From Triatoma infestans (Eukaryota; Arthropoda; Insecta; Hemiptera; Reduviidae): DNA of 64,000 bases. The stretch is taken from assembly GCA_011037195.1 (NCBI GenBank), contig JAAEAF010002610.1, forward strand, positions 1-64,000. The letters are read 5' to 3'. The translations under genes were made by a program, and so were the position numbers. This document shows positions 31,990-44,252 of this stretch, in pieces (positions within the stretch are counted from its first letter, which is position 1; every line of letters starts with the position of its first letter). A model generated the notes under the pieces. The model ran no database searches, was not told the origin of the DNA, and saw only the letters and a list, made by a program, of their open reading frames with translations.

Positions 31990-32930
31990 TACATGTCCCC
32001 TGTATAACTTTCTTTACTATGCCGTCAGAACAGTTTCAGATACCTCGTAGTTCGTTCTTCTCCTTCGAACAGCCCCCCCCCTTTCTTTAAAGGATCAAAA
32101 ATCCGTGGGAGAATTTTTCGATCAGAACAAAGAGAAGATAATTCTCATCAGCCAAGAGGATGCTCTAGTTTTGGAAGGCATATTTAAATTAACCCGATCA
32201 ATTCTGGTAACTCACCAATTCCTCTTGGCTGGGCAAGAAGCACCGTTGTGTGAAAGGTGTGGCGAACTCCTTACTGTTCATCATTTACTGTGCGTCTGCA
32301 GAGAATTGAATGATACGCGACAACTGTATAGCTTGTCAAATAACCTTAATGAGAATCTTGTGGAACGTGATAAGATAGGAGGAGTAATTTGTTTTTTAAA
32401 GGCTTTGGGGTTGTTTAGGAAAATATAATAATTTCGTAAGTTGTAAATAGATTTATCAAATTGTATCTACATTGTGTATATATATATTTCTATTGTATAT
32501 GTGTATAAATAATGTAAATAAGAGTGATTGTATTGGTATGAAAGTAATTTATTTGGTTGAAAGAGAATGAGTGTTTATGTAGGTTAGATAGATCGGGATT
32601 GTAGGAATATCGAGTACTACAATCCCAGTAGTAGTTAAGTTATAGTATTAGATTTTAATTTTTATAGGAATGAAAGATTTGTGTGAATGAGTGTGGGTGG
32701 CCAATATCAGCCAGGGGTGGCAACTTTTGGTCGTTTAGGAAGCCTTTTCTGCACTTTGTTTCTATTTGGGAGCCACTGATTCTTGAGGGGAGGGTCTGAG
32801 CCGGGATTGGCAACCCCGGCACCTGTGTGAGTGTGAGAGTGTTTGATGTATAGATTAGCCGATAATAGGCAAAACCTTCTCTAGAAAAGAGGTCGCCTTG
32901 GCATATTTAGCCGGTGCTTACTAGCAAAGT
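31990..32930 (+). pseudogene. LINE ORF2 C-terminal fragment and 3' UTR
   Basis: In the 32105-32428 frame, FKLTRSILVTHQFLLAGQEA, PLCERCGELLTVHHLLCVCR and GVICFLKALGLFRKI match the Cys/His tail after RNase H in insect LINEs (typical form LTRLRIGHT...CxxC...LTVxHxLxxC). The stop is at 32426-32428. The following 500 bp includes GATTGGCAACCCCGGCACC and GAAAAGAGGTCGCCTTGGC and probably belongs to the 3' UTR. RNase H itself is not visible upstream. It is a different family from 13925-14554. Confidence 0.65.
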
Positions 32931-34329
32931 TTGGGAGCTGCAATTTTGCTGATTCTGCTTAATTGTCAAATTCTGCCATGACAAAATTTCATCAAAATCT
33001 TATCTAACAAATTTTTAGTTTTCAGTAAAAAAATCTTATACAAGAATAACGTTTAATCTGATTCGGATTCTGAACTGCTCAATCTTCTTTGAGAAAATAG
33101 ATCGCCGAAACCCAGAACCATTTTATTCTTCTACCCTCTATTACTTCCTCAGTTGAAAATTAAAAGTTAATATAATTAAAATTAACCTCTCAGCTTTTGT
33201 TATGTAATTTTGTATATGTGTGGTGAATTAGTTAAATTAAGTTGGCCGACCAATATTCTGACAGTATGTGACAGTTAAATGATACATGAAGATAGTGTTA
33301 ATTAAAACAATTATTCCAACACATCCCTTCATCATATCTTACTTCCCCTTCTCTTATCTTTGAAGGGAATGTGGATTCCCTAAATTTACCCTCCTTTATT
33401 TGTCTAAATGTACATTTCGTGTTATGTACCCTTTTGTTTATATATCCTTCCCTTCTCTTATTTCCCTATTTCTCTATTTCCTTTGTTGTGATGTTTCTAA
33501 TTCAATTGTTGTTGTTAATTCATTGTTTTTTACTAGTTGTTACCACTTCTGCGTATCAATAATAGCGGTCAGGTCTGTATTTCTTATTAGTAAGTTTTTT
33601 CTTTTAATGATGATTCTTAATTTGATTTTGTCAATCTTTAATCTATAATGTTGCTGAGTAAAGCAAATTTTAGGGCGGGGGAATTCATTCGAGTCGTATC
33701 AAATCTTATTTGATATCCATTTCGCCACTATAATTTGATTTAGTGATTCATCGGAGTCAAAATTTATATTAAGTATTCAAGAGAATTTAGAAATTAAAAA
33801 AAGGTATTTCTAAACTGATAATTAAAAACCAAGATTCTAGACTTCATTAATGAGCTGTAATTTGACTCGTATATAATTTGCACCATCTTACTAAAGTCTT
33901 CTTCGTAGGAGATAGCCTACTTTGTACAAGGTAAGCTCTTGATAATAATGGAGGGGTCTTGGTAAACGGAGATAAGGAGAGTTTTTTATTTCAAAAGAAA
34001 GTCAAGGAAATAACGAGGGATTGATAACTAGTCCAAAGGTGACTTCGAGCATTTAAAAGTGATAATATTGAAAAAAAAAAAAAGAAATCTGCTGTGCAAC
34101 TTTTCACAATTCAGATAAACAGATTTCTTAAAAAGATGGAAATTGTTCTGAATTTCCCATTAATTATACCGAAATGGCAATATTAGGCCACCTAAGAATC
34201 GCTATTCATAAAAGTGATAGTCTTCTATATAAATAGTAAAGTATACCAAGTTTAAGAAAAATGTTTTGTAGCCGTTTTCGAGAAAATTACAAAAAGTGGA
34301 AAAGTCCAATCTAAAGAATGCCTCACTGA
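32931..34329. other. AT-rich interval, no gene recognised
   Basis: No recognised element apart from a possible short minus-strand K fragment near 34195-34310 (TACCAAGTTTAAGAAAAATG, TTCGAGAAAATTAC). Confidence 0.4.
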
Positions 34330-34448
34330 TTAATCTTTTTACTTTCTCCCACTCCTAGTAAGAGGAAGTATTGTAATCGTGTCAAATTTTCGATATTGAG
34401 TTTTCACCGGAAATATCCGTTTTGAAATGGTTTTTAGCAAATGGTCTG

Positions 34449-34488
<40 letters not shown>

Positions 34489-35325
34489 AACAGCATAGAT
34501 CAAAAACGAAAAATCGTAGAAAATTCAAATTTGATATTCCGTTTAGGTACCACCATGGGATCCGACAGAGGGTCATCTGTCAAAATTCCTCAACCGGAAG
34601 TACCACTTTACTAGTTGGGTTTTTAAGTTTTTGCGATTTTCTCAAAAATGCCTCCAAGGATTTTCTTTAAACTTGGTATATCAACTGTACATACTAACAG
34701 CTACAACTTTTATTTGAAACATTTCTCTGGGAAAATTCATTTAAGGGCACTTATGGGGGAGGGATGGAGTTAGGTTTTCATCTAAAGTGCTATTTCAGTT
34801 TAATAGACAATTCTGTCATCTAAATAATGTTAATTAAAATTAAATATGTTGTTGAAATTCCGAGTTTTAAAAAATCGGATAACCGGAAGTGCGTTTACTT
34901 TACCACTTTACTAAATGATTTTTTCACTTTTTCGCGATTTTCTCAAAAATGATTCCGACGATTTTCTTGAAACAACGTATATAAACTAAACATACAAAAA
35001 TCTATAACTTTTATTTAAAACATTTCTCTGGAAAAATTCATTTAAGGGCACTTTTAGGGGAGGGGCGGGGTTACAGCTTCCTCTAAAGTGGTATCATAGT
35101 TGATTATACAATTCTATTATCCAAATAAAATTAATTAGAAATAAATAGATGGCCTAAATTCCAAGTTTTAAGAAATTTTTAAGCCGGAAGTGCGCTTTTA
35201 CTGAACAGTTTTTTCAGTTTTCGACGAATTTCGTTATGTTTGGTACACAAACTATAACCTTTGTCAATTATAATTTTGAGTACAGGAGTAAGAGAAAGTT
35301 GTGTGAGTGTTTCACACCAGATTTT
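34330..35325 (+). repeat. Family K, most complete copy (about 1 kb)
   Basis: The left end is TACTTTCTCCCACTCC followed by TAAGAGGAAGTATTG; the right end is GGAGTAAGAGAAAGTTGTGT and GTTTCACACC. The terminal 15 bases are inverted repeats. In order: head with TTTTCGATATTGAGTTTTCA, (GT)n at about 34445-34472, GAACAGCATAGATC, ATGGGATCCGACAG and CTCAACCGGAAGTACCACTT. Two full units and a partial third follow, each opening with CCGGAAG and containing a G-rich tract (34755-34768, 35056-35071). No open frame of note, so it is non-autonomous. The superfamily is not recognised and no clear target duplication was found. Confidence 0.75.
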
Positions 35326-35329
35326 TTCT

Positions 35330-35520
35330 TCAAATGTGATTGATACTTATTAAATATATTAAATACTCTGCTCAATTATATTGTGGGATGGCGTTACGCA
35401 ATGGCACTTGAAAGGGAAGCCGGATGTCATCACTCCACTTTTTCTAAGAAAAGTAAGCTTACCAAAACAATTTTTCTTTAAAAAAAGTGATAATTATATA
35501 TTGTAAAAAAAGTTACTGAA
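35330..35520 (-). repeat. Family K fragment, minus strand
   Basis: AATGGCACTTGAAAGGGAAG and CATCACTCCACTTTTTC match the reversed segment GAACGATG..CTTTCCTCTAAAGTGCCATT seen at 16165-16200. Weakly supported boundaries. Confidence 0.4.
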
Positions 35521-35705
35521 CGAAAAATTAAAGAAACTTTTGCTACAAATTACTACAAATTATTCTATGGTGGTTTTTCGATTTTTTTCGTTTTGAAATA
35601 GAAAATTCATTACTGAAAATTTGACCCGATCGCTTTCTTCTTATGGTAGTAAGATTACTTATTACCTTAATAAATATTTATTAAATTAAAATACATTTCT
35701 TTAAA

Positions 35706-36294
35706 AACAGCAGGCGTATTTAAACGGGCCACTTTTGAAATAACTGTATGAGTTATTATAATTTGGTTTATTAAATGAATGAATAGGAAATATTTTTTTT
35801 ATGGATTTTTGTAAATAAACTGGAAAATTGTTTTGTTTTTTTAATGATGTTTTATCTGATTTTTAAGTCTTTTATGGTTTCAAAATAAGTTTTAAGTTTT
35901 ATCAGCAATTGAACTCTCTTAGTTATACGAAATTAATAAGAAAATCCGCTTTTAATTTTAGTTTATGAAACAGAAAAGAAGAAAAAAAACTACCAAAATT
36001 TAATTTTTATGGTAGAATATCTCGGCAACGGTTTGAAATATTGAAGTGAAATTAACGGCATTTTTCTTCATTTTTTTTTTAGTTTTCAAAGCACTAGTAA
36101 AAAAGTGGGGATCAAAAGGAAATCGCCACTTTGTACCACCGATTTAATATGTAAGGCAGCAATAAAATCAAGAAACATGAACACTGTCATAAACTAAAGC
36201 GAAAATACTTTAACAAACTTTATGTTCACTTTTTAGATATCCTGCTTCGTTTAAGAGTTATTGCAAAATAGCCCGTTTAGATGGGGCACCCTGT
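35706..36294. mobile_element. Non-autonomous inverted-repeat element, about 590 bp
   Basis: The right end, read inward on the minus strand, is ACAGGGTGCCCCATCTAAAC then GGGCTATTTTGCAATAACT. The left end is ACAGCAGGCGTATTTAAAC then GGGCCACTTTTGAAATAACT. The ends are imperfect inverted repeats of about 40 bp, flanked by TA on the right. Ends with ACAGGGTG are common in insect DNA transposons. No transposase is encoded. Confidence 0.5.
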
Positions 36295-36379
36295 ATATTC
36301 CTGTTCTCAAAATCTTCCTCCCAGGGTGAGTAAGGGAAGTGCTAAACAGAAGCAGAGAGAACTTCTTCAGTGTTTATTT

Positions 36380-36548
36380 GATTCTAGCGAGATGGAAGTC
36401 CCGGGTTTGAGTGCCCATAGTGGTCTGCCCTTAGTTTTCTCTTCCGAGGAGCATCTACATCTCACTGTCCGGTGATGGGCAGTGCATTCACAATGCCTCA
36501 GGGGGCAAATAGATCCTTCAGGTCGCACTGCAATAACCCCTATAAAAA
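36380..36548 (+). mobile_element. SINE family A copy 3, 5' part damaged
   Basis: GGGTTTGAGTGCC stands for box B, then TTCCGAGGAGCATCTA, TCACTGTCCGGTGATGGGC and AGTGCATTCACAATGCC align with the family A body. It ends in T-rich sequence. Box A is not recognisable. Confidence 0.6.
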
Positions 36549-39500
36549 TCTATTTAATTAATCTTTTTTTTTTTTTTTGTATTACAAATATATTATTCTT
36601 GTCATTCACACGTGTCCAGTAATTTCTAAACACTTAAAATGTTGACAGTTGCCAAAACTATCTATATGTTTAGTATGTTGTATAGTATAAAAAGTTTTTC
36701 TACCTCCAGTCCGCCGGCTCTATGGTCTTTCCTTTAGCCTATACCAGGAACGTGATTTCCCTGTCTCTTTACTCATACAGAATACTAATATCTTTTTTAA
36801 AATATATATATATATATATATAACTGAAGCGGATCCCCTTTTTATTACTTCATTTGGCAATCTTTTTTTTTGTACGCAACCAATCTTTCAGACAGACTTC
36901 TGACTACTTCGCTATAAATAGTAAATTCAAGTTATAATTGCCCTTCATTCATTCACCTTTATTAAAAAAAAAAGAGAAAAACTCAGTTATTAAAGCCACT
37001 ATATGTAAATTTAATTGTTACTAATTATTTCCCAAGATCACTAATTATCACCTTTTAAAATATACTTCGTGCCGATTAACTCTATAATCCTGTGAAAGTT
37101 ATGTGATCACGCTATTAACAGAGTATGACTTGGAATACTTTCTGCCATCTCTTCTTCTAAATTAAATTTATTTATTTTCTTTTCATTGATTTTTTTGTTT
37201 GTTTTAATAATTGAATGGAAAAAAAAAACATTTTGTCTTTTGAAATTTCACAAATCAAAAAAGATTAAAGTTATGGGTTAAGATGTATTATTTTTATAAA
37301 AAATGTTGTGATAAAAGTAAATTTGCTAAATTTGGACTAGAATTATGTTTTTCCAGAATTTTTGATTGAAGAGATTGACAACTTTGATCAATGTAGGATT
37401 TTTATTTCATTTTTTCATAGAGATAATATAATAGCAAACCGTGGCTGATAGCGTTCAATATTCCGCCAGTACCATACCAAAGTAAGTTTTTCTCTTTGTA
37501 CAGAAAATACTCTGTGACGTTTATCAGGCTTCCATTGAAAAAAGATTCATAATTCCTTCTCTCCTAGGAAAAATTTGAATGCATTGCAATTTGTCCATTC
37601 CACAGACCTACAACGATATCTTCTTTGATTCACGGTAGCAGTTCAACGATCATTGCCAGTGAAGTATATTTTTATTGAACCGATCCTGTCTCTTCTTCGT
37701 TATTTCAATAATTCCAAAATTCTGCCTCCAACTGGTCCTGCAATAATAGTAGTCTGTAGGATGAATTGGTTTAGGACTAAAACACTGTTTATTAATTTTA
37801 TTAAGTGCGAATGCTTCGTTACCAGGATAATTAACGAGTGTAAAAAGTAATTGTTTTCCTTCTTTTTTTTTTTTTTCAAGTAATTATAATATTTCCAATT
37901 AAAGGAATGTTTGTGATGTGTTATATGTAACTTCTTTAGTACATCAAGCGTATTGATTTCAATAGTTAACAATCTCTCTTTATTACATTTACACAAGCTG
38001 ATAGATTTCAGTCAAGCAAGATCCAGTATACTAAATGTAGCTGCAATCCTGCTTGATGATATATTATCTTTCACTCTATCATACATGCTATTTATTGGTT
38101 GCTCTTTGAAATAGTGCAATCTGATTTAAGTTATCACCGGTATTTTAATCACATACATCAAGTACTTCAGGAAGTATATTGCCAACCTTTTTATTATTAT
38201 GAATATTATAAATTTATTACCTCTTTGTGGTGGATATAATAGGCATTATGATGTCAGAGCAGATGATTTTTAATTGATGACTGAATATTGTAATATATCT
38301 GTATGAAAATGTCATATTATTTCCGGTACCTTGCTGGTTAGTTTTGACAGTCTCTCTCTTATCTATATATCTTTTTCAGTTAGTGTGTGTGCGAACGTAC
38401 GTGAAAAAAACTATATGAGCGCATTGGTACAAGCTTTAGCCAACTAAATAAAGTTGTTCTGTAGGTGAGGCAAGAGATGTAGGAAGCGCCATAGGCTGTA
38501 ATATAGAATATCCATGGATTATTTGATGGTATTAGTTAGTTGTTAGGATTACTGGCCGGCTTTTATATATATCATGACTGTTATTACACTGTCAATCAGA
38601 ACATATATCATCAAATGCATGGTATAAAATGATTATTATTATTTTCATTTCTTAAATTCATTTTTATTTTTAGCAAAGTAATTGTAATAATTTTTTTTAA
38701 TTTATGTATATACTATAATTGCCACATAAAATTTGTCTGTTTTTTTCTAAAAATAAATAACTTTTTATTACTTTTTATAAATAAATTGTTTTGAATTGCT
38801 AACTTATTATGTAAGTATAATTAACTTGTTTTGAACGATTTTATTGATTTACCACTTGTTTGATCTAATAATGAGTTTAATTGCTGACTGATGTTTTTGT
38901 TAAAGACAAAATGATTGTCTCCGTATTTTTTCTGTATTTTCTACTAATGCCACAATGATCTAAAATTGGGGAATTTTTTAAAGATTTTTTTCCAAAAATT
39001 TTTAACAATAGAATATAACCAAATTTTCATGATAGCAGCCCACCTGCTTCATTTTGTGCGTTTCGGACAAACTGACTAATTTCTGGCGTTCGCGATTTGT
39101 TCGTATCGTAGTATCAGTTTTCAACATAGGAAAAATAAATTATTTTAAATAAAAATTGACTAATTGACGCTAATTTAGTTTTATTTCGCTTACAAAAAAA
39201 TATAAAGGGCTTGTCACCTGCATATACATATTGTAATAAGCAAAGATATATAATATACTAACAATTAACAATAAAACTTATGTATGTATGTATATACGTA
39301 GGCAGACTGAGTAGATGTATGTCAATTTGTGTTTGTGTATCTGTATCAAACGATAACCAATCGATATTGGGGCCAACTTCTTTGATCCTTCGCCATCTTG
39401 GTGCCTTCGCTATTTTGTTGGTCTACCAAATGTTGGACAACCAATGTTTCCCGTGTACATGGCTCAGATGGATTCTGTGAATGGAACATTTTAAAGAAAC

Positions 39501-41424
39501 TACCAATCTTAATGCGGATTAATAGCTGGAGGATATTGGTGTGTATTATTAATATGAATGGTCATTTCAAAAAATAATTTTAACTTATTTTCATAAAATT
39601 TATAAAATCCATTTCCGCCTTATTCGGTCATTCAGCCCTGCTCCCTGACTTTTCCCCTTTTCTAAAAATTTTCTTTCTCTCTACCCCTGTTTCTTTTGAT
39701 TCTTTTTTTTGCTGTGATCCACAAGAAACAACTGTTCTAGCAGCAATTTCGATCTTTCAACAACTAAACTTTATCCCTAACGTCAGGCAATTGTTTCTCT
39801 TGATTAGCAAACCTTAAACAATTTTCTGCTGATTGTTGCTGTTGCTTGGCGAATATTATCACTCGTTCATGAGGAGAGACCAAAGCCTGTGTCTTCCAAA
39901 GCTATCCCGCCCCCGATCCAGTTCATCTAAGGTCATAGCGATACGAATAACCGAACAACAATATTAAGACATAGCCCAATCTCTTCACAAACATCCTGTT
40001 CCGACGACAGGTCCTTAACTTTAAACTCCTCATAACGCAAGCAGTTTGTCTAACCATAAAAGGATGATTCCTCCTATGTCTCACAAATTCTTACACAAGT
40101 CCTATTTTTCTAGGGAAATCTCAAATCACAATTTACTGCAAGGTGTCCAGATAAATAGCTGAGAGAAGTCCTTGAATGACCTAATATCCATATTCAGTTG
40201 ATATTCACTATCTTCCATATTTCGAATGCTGTGAAGCTGTCCATATCTGGAAGCTAGACATGTTTCCAAATGATATGCCACTAGCAGGCTTGCAATCAGT
40301 TACTTTAATTTGAAAGACACAACCTGACTAGCTGAATAGATATAGATCTATAAAAACGTGATCCCCCTTACAAAATTTGAATCATTGTCCGCTGTTCTGA
40401 GGAGAAAATAGTATATACTTCAACTTGTATTATATACTAAGGTATCGCATATTAATTTTCTAATAAAAACAGTTACACTAAATTTACTTATGGATGACAT
40501 TTTAATTATCGTCACATTATTGCTGACATTTTTTTTAATAAAATTGTTAATGAAAACTTTAATGAATCATAAAGTTACTTATTAATCGTAGTAGTAATAT
40601 TATTTTAACTGGGTCACACCACCCTTCCAGGAGGAAGGATTTATATATATATATATCATATCCGTGTTCGTCCCTGTATTCTGTGCATTGAAATTATTTC
40701 TAATCATCCATTTATTTAACAAGTTGACACATGGAAATCGTACTTGTAAGTGGGGTGGACTATAACTATCGAACATTAGACTGAAGATATCGATCTCCTA
40801 TATTGAGTTGTTATAAGCGTCATCTCATAACACTCCACTCGTGAACATTGTAGAGATGCTATTAGAATATTAAGCCACTTGTTTATTATAATCAATAAAT
40901 CATGATGTCGAAATGGGTCCCCCCACAGTACGTACTATGTATATATGATATTATTATATATGTATAGAGACATTTATAATTACTCAGTAAGAAACGTTGG
41001 CTTCTGTTGTAACCCCTTCATCATATTAATGTCCCTTCTTCACTAGCCTATAAATCTTTTCCTTGAATATTTAATGAACCCACTTAATCATGGTAAATGT
41101 AGTTTTACCATTGAAATGAACAATTTTATCATTATAACAGTCATTACCATAAATACCTTCTATTTATGTATGTAAGAGAGGCTTTTCAATGCAAATGTAT
41201 GTCAATATGACACCTGTTTTTGTACATTATTTTAATATATTATTAGTCATAATTAATAACGGTAATAATAAAAATTAAGAACTTTTAGGTGATTCTTTAA
41301 TAATTAAATTGTCTTTGAAAGTAAATATTTTAAACAAAAAAAATATGAAAAAAGAAATCTGATATGAAACACTCTTACTTGTTTATAAGATTTAAGTGAC
41401 AGAATGTTTCTACAAATGTTGCTT
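36549..41424. other. Long AT-rich interval, no gene recognised
   Basis: Contents seen: T and A tracts, (AT)n at 36801-36822, and an imperfect hairpin near 38010-38050. A stretch at 39028-39095 recalls a decayed inverted HH element (CACCTGCTTCATTTTGTGCG, CTGGCGTTCGCGATTTG). 39860-40330 is less AT-rich but gives no recognised protein in any frame. Confidence 0.4.
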
Positions 41425-41426
41425 AT

Positions 41427-42275
41427 TATTTTATGAGATTACTTTCTCTTATTGCTGATAAGAGGAAATATTACGCGATCTTGTCAAATTTTCGATATAG
41501 AATTTTCACCGGAAATATATGTTTTAAGGTCCCCAGAGTTCGAAAAAGTGTTTTTTTAGAAATTGGTCCATACTCATGTGTGGTCAGCATAAATCAGAAA
41601 TGGAAAATTGCAGAAATTTAAAACTTAATATTTAATTGAAGTGCTAAGTACTAGAGACCTGATAATAATATTTTGAAGAAAATCCATCAACCGGAAATAC
41701 CACTTTATTGATTAGATTTTTTAGTTTTTGTGATTTTCTTGAAGATGACTGCAACGATTTTCTTTAAACTTGGAATATTAACTACACATGATAAAGGATA
41801 CATTTCTCATTTCTCAATTTTATTTGAAACGTTTCTCCAACAAAATTCATTTAAGTAGTGCTTTTAGAGAAGAGTGGGGGTTATGCTTTCTTCTATAGGG
41901 GGGCTGTTTTAATTTATTACACAATTGTGTATTCCAAGTTTGAAGAAAATTGGACCGGAAATGAGACCTTACCGAACAGTTTTATCAGTTTTCTGCGATT
42001 TCGTTTATAAACATATCGTCTGGTCTCATTAACACGGTATATACAGACGCCTATCACTTTTGTTGGCAATTTTTTCCGAAAAAATTTATTTAAGTGGGGG
42101 TATCGGTGGAGCGGACTTATGTTTACCTCAAAGAAGTCGTTTAGTCACATTCATGCAAATTGAAGGCGGCAACTGAGCATCTAGTAAGAATTATATTTTT
42201 TTAAGAGAATTAGTCAATTATAGCTGTATAAATCGCCGTAAGAGAGAGCCGTGTGGGTGTTCACACCGTTTTTTT
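41427..42275 (+). repeat. Family K copy, full span, diverged
   Basis: Left end TTACTTTCTCTTATTGC and GATAAGAGGAAATATTACG; right end GCCGTAAGAGAGAGCCGTGT and GTTCACACC before a T tract. The head, CATCAACCGGAAATACCAC and two units are visible, with the second unit boundary GGACCGGAAATGAGACC. The GT microsatellite is reduced to TCATGTGTGGTC. No coding content. Confidence 0.65.
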
Positions 42276-42734
42276 TTTTTTTTTTTAAATCGATACGAAC
42301 TCTCAACAGACACAAAATTAAGAAAAATACTGTTTCGTATAATTTCAATAACTTTATTGAATAAATAATAATATATCAATCGCCGCTTAAATCAAAGAAT
42401 AAATTGGTAAAGGTCTCGAAATTAAGTTGCTGATTTTTTTTTTACATGTTTAGAACTTAAGTGATTGCCTGGCGCCAAGTCTTTCATTGATAGACAACTG
42501 TGATCAATGAAGGAGTGATCCTAATGGAGTAAATCTAATTAATTTCCTGCTGAACCAGGAAGTTTTAGCCCCGCCCAATCAATCTTCCTCGAATACCATT
42601 CAATACGAAGTTACTTTTTTTTTGAATTGCCAACCACACCTTATTTGAGATCATATTATGTTCTATAGCTAATATTTTATGGATTCTTAATTGATGCAAA
42701 TGTACATATAAATTAAATATACAAAATTATTCTT
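42276..42734. other. AT-rich interval between two K copies
   Basis: No gene or recognised element. It begins with the T tract common after K right ends. Confidence 0.5.
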
Positions 42735-43982
42735 TATATATTTTTACTTACTCTAACTGCTGGTCCGAGGAAGTATTGCGATCGTGCCAGATTTTCTAAA
42801 TTGAGTTTTCACCGGAAATACACGTTTGCGGTTCCCTGAGTCCAAAAAAAATGTTTTTTTGAAGGTGGTCTATGTGTGTGTGTGTGTTTATGTTTCTTTT
42901 TGTTTATATAATTAGACAACACTGTCCATCACCGGACAATGAGCTGTAGAGGCTCCTAGGAAGAAAAACTCTAAGGGCAGCACAGCTAGGCTCGAACCAG
43001 AGACATCCGCGTGGGAGTCTAGTACGCTTACCCCTTGCTACTCCTTGCTAATCCCTTCCCTTGGGTGGATGTGTGTGAAAAGAATATCTCAAAAACGAAA
43101 AGTTGCAAGAAGGTCAAACTTGGTTTTCCGTTTTCTGTATTACAGTCGCATCAGCCATGAAGATTCATCAACCGGAAGTGCCACTTTAACGAATGATTTT
43201 TTTTCAATTTTTTTATTTTCTCGAAAACGGCTCCATCGATTTTCTTTTAACTTTTCATAGTATCAACTATGCTATAGTACCAACTTTCATAGTATCAACT
43301 TTTCACAGTATCAAGCTTTTCATAATATCAACTACATAATACAAGAAGTTACAACGTTTATTTGAAAAATTTCTCCGGGAAAATTCATTTAAAGGCACTT
43401 TTGGGGGAAAGGTGGGGGTTATGGTTCCCTTCAAAGTGCTATTTCAGTTTATTACACAATTGTATCATTTAATAACATTAATTAGAATTAAATGTGTGGT
43501 CGAATTCCCGAATTTGAAGAAAATCGGATGACTGGAAGTGCTCTTTACTGAAAGTAATTTTCAGTGTTCTGCTATTTTCTTTAAAAAGTTTCCAACGATT
43601 TTCTTTAACCTTGATATACCAACTACACATACAAAGGGCTACAACTTTTATTTGAAACATTTCTCCGGGAAAATTCGTTTTTGGCTACTTTTAAGGGAGA
43701 GGTGAGGTTATGGTTTCCTCTAAAGTGCTATTTTAGTTCAACAATGTACTATACAATTCTGTCAACTAAATAATATTAATTAGAATGATATAAGTTGCCA
43801 AAATTCCCAGTTTGAAGAAAATCGGTTGTGCGGAAGTGCGACTTTACTGAATAGGTTTTTCATTGTTTGTGATTTTCTCTGTTAAAATACCGACGGTTTT
43901 AAACAATAATAAGAATTGTAAGTGTGAAGAAAATTTGCCATTTCCATAACAGAAAGTCGTGTGAATGTTTCACACCAGACTT
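42735..43982 (+). repeat. Family K copy with three units, split by a SINE
   Basis: The head (CTGGTCCGAGGAAGTATTGC, GAGTTTTCACCGGAAATACA, (GT)n at about 42871-42887) is interrupted by an inverted SINE and resumes at about 43066 with GTGTGTGAAAAGAATATCTC. Units begin at CAACCGGAAGTGCC (43168), GACTGGAAGTGC (43528) and GTGCGGAAGTGCG (43828). The right end is AGAAAGTCGTGTGAATG, TTTCACACCAGAC. A small local expansion repeats TTTCATAGTATCAACT four times at 43249-43335. Confidence 0.7.
42914..43063 (-). mobile_element. SINE family A copy 4, inverted, inside family K
   Basis: On the minus strand: GGGATTAGCAAGGAGTAGC with AAGGGGTAAGCGTACTAGAC for the head, GGTTCGAGCCTAGC for box B, then AGGAGCCTCTACAGCTC and TTGTCCGGTGATGGACAG. 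It lies in the microsatellite zone of the K copy. Confidence 0.7.
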
Positions 43983-44123
43983 TTTTTAAATAAAATTGTT
44001 TTTCAACAAAACGTAAATGAAATGTACCAACTCATTGCAGAAAGGTATTATTTAGAACAGTACTGTTTAACTGAAGAATTTAATTTACTATTCAAACCAA
44101 TATATTAACTTGATTTGGCTATG
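43983..44123. other. AT-rich spacer
   Basis: No feature recognised between the K right end and the HH fold-back. Confidence 0.5.
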
Positions 44124-44136
44124 CACCTACAGAAAG
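44124..44136 (+). repeat. 13-bp target duplication, left copy
   Basis: CACCTACAGAAAG here and at 44983-44995 precisely flanks the fold-back element. Confidence 0.8.
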
Positions 44137-44213
44137 TTTGTTGTGGTGGTTGGTTCCGCAGAGCTGGAAAGCATCAGAGACATTTTCCGTGGTAGCCTGC
44201 TTCATTTTGTGGT

Positions 44214-44252
44214 CATCGACCGGATTCGGGCGTTCGCCCATCTTCAGGATGC
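44214..44252 (-). ncRNA. Hammerhead-ribozyme-like motif (left arm of HH copy 7)
   Basis: Minus strand: GCATC, CTGAAGA, GGGCGAACGCCC, GAATC (one change from GAAAC), CGGTC, GATG. The A to T change in the GAAA box should reduce or abolish activity. Confidence 0.45.

Noticed and set aside
39860..40330. Less AT-rich stretch as a coding exon
   Set aside because: All frames contain frequent stops and no recognisable protein similarity was seen.
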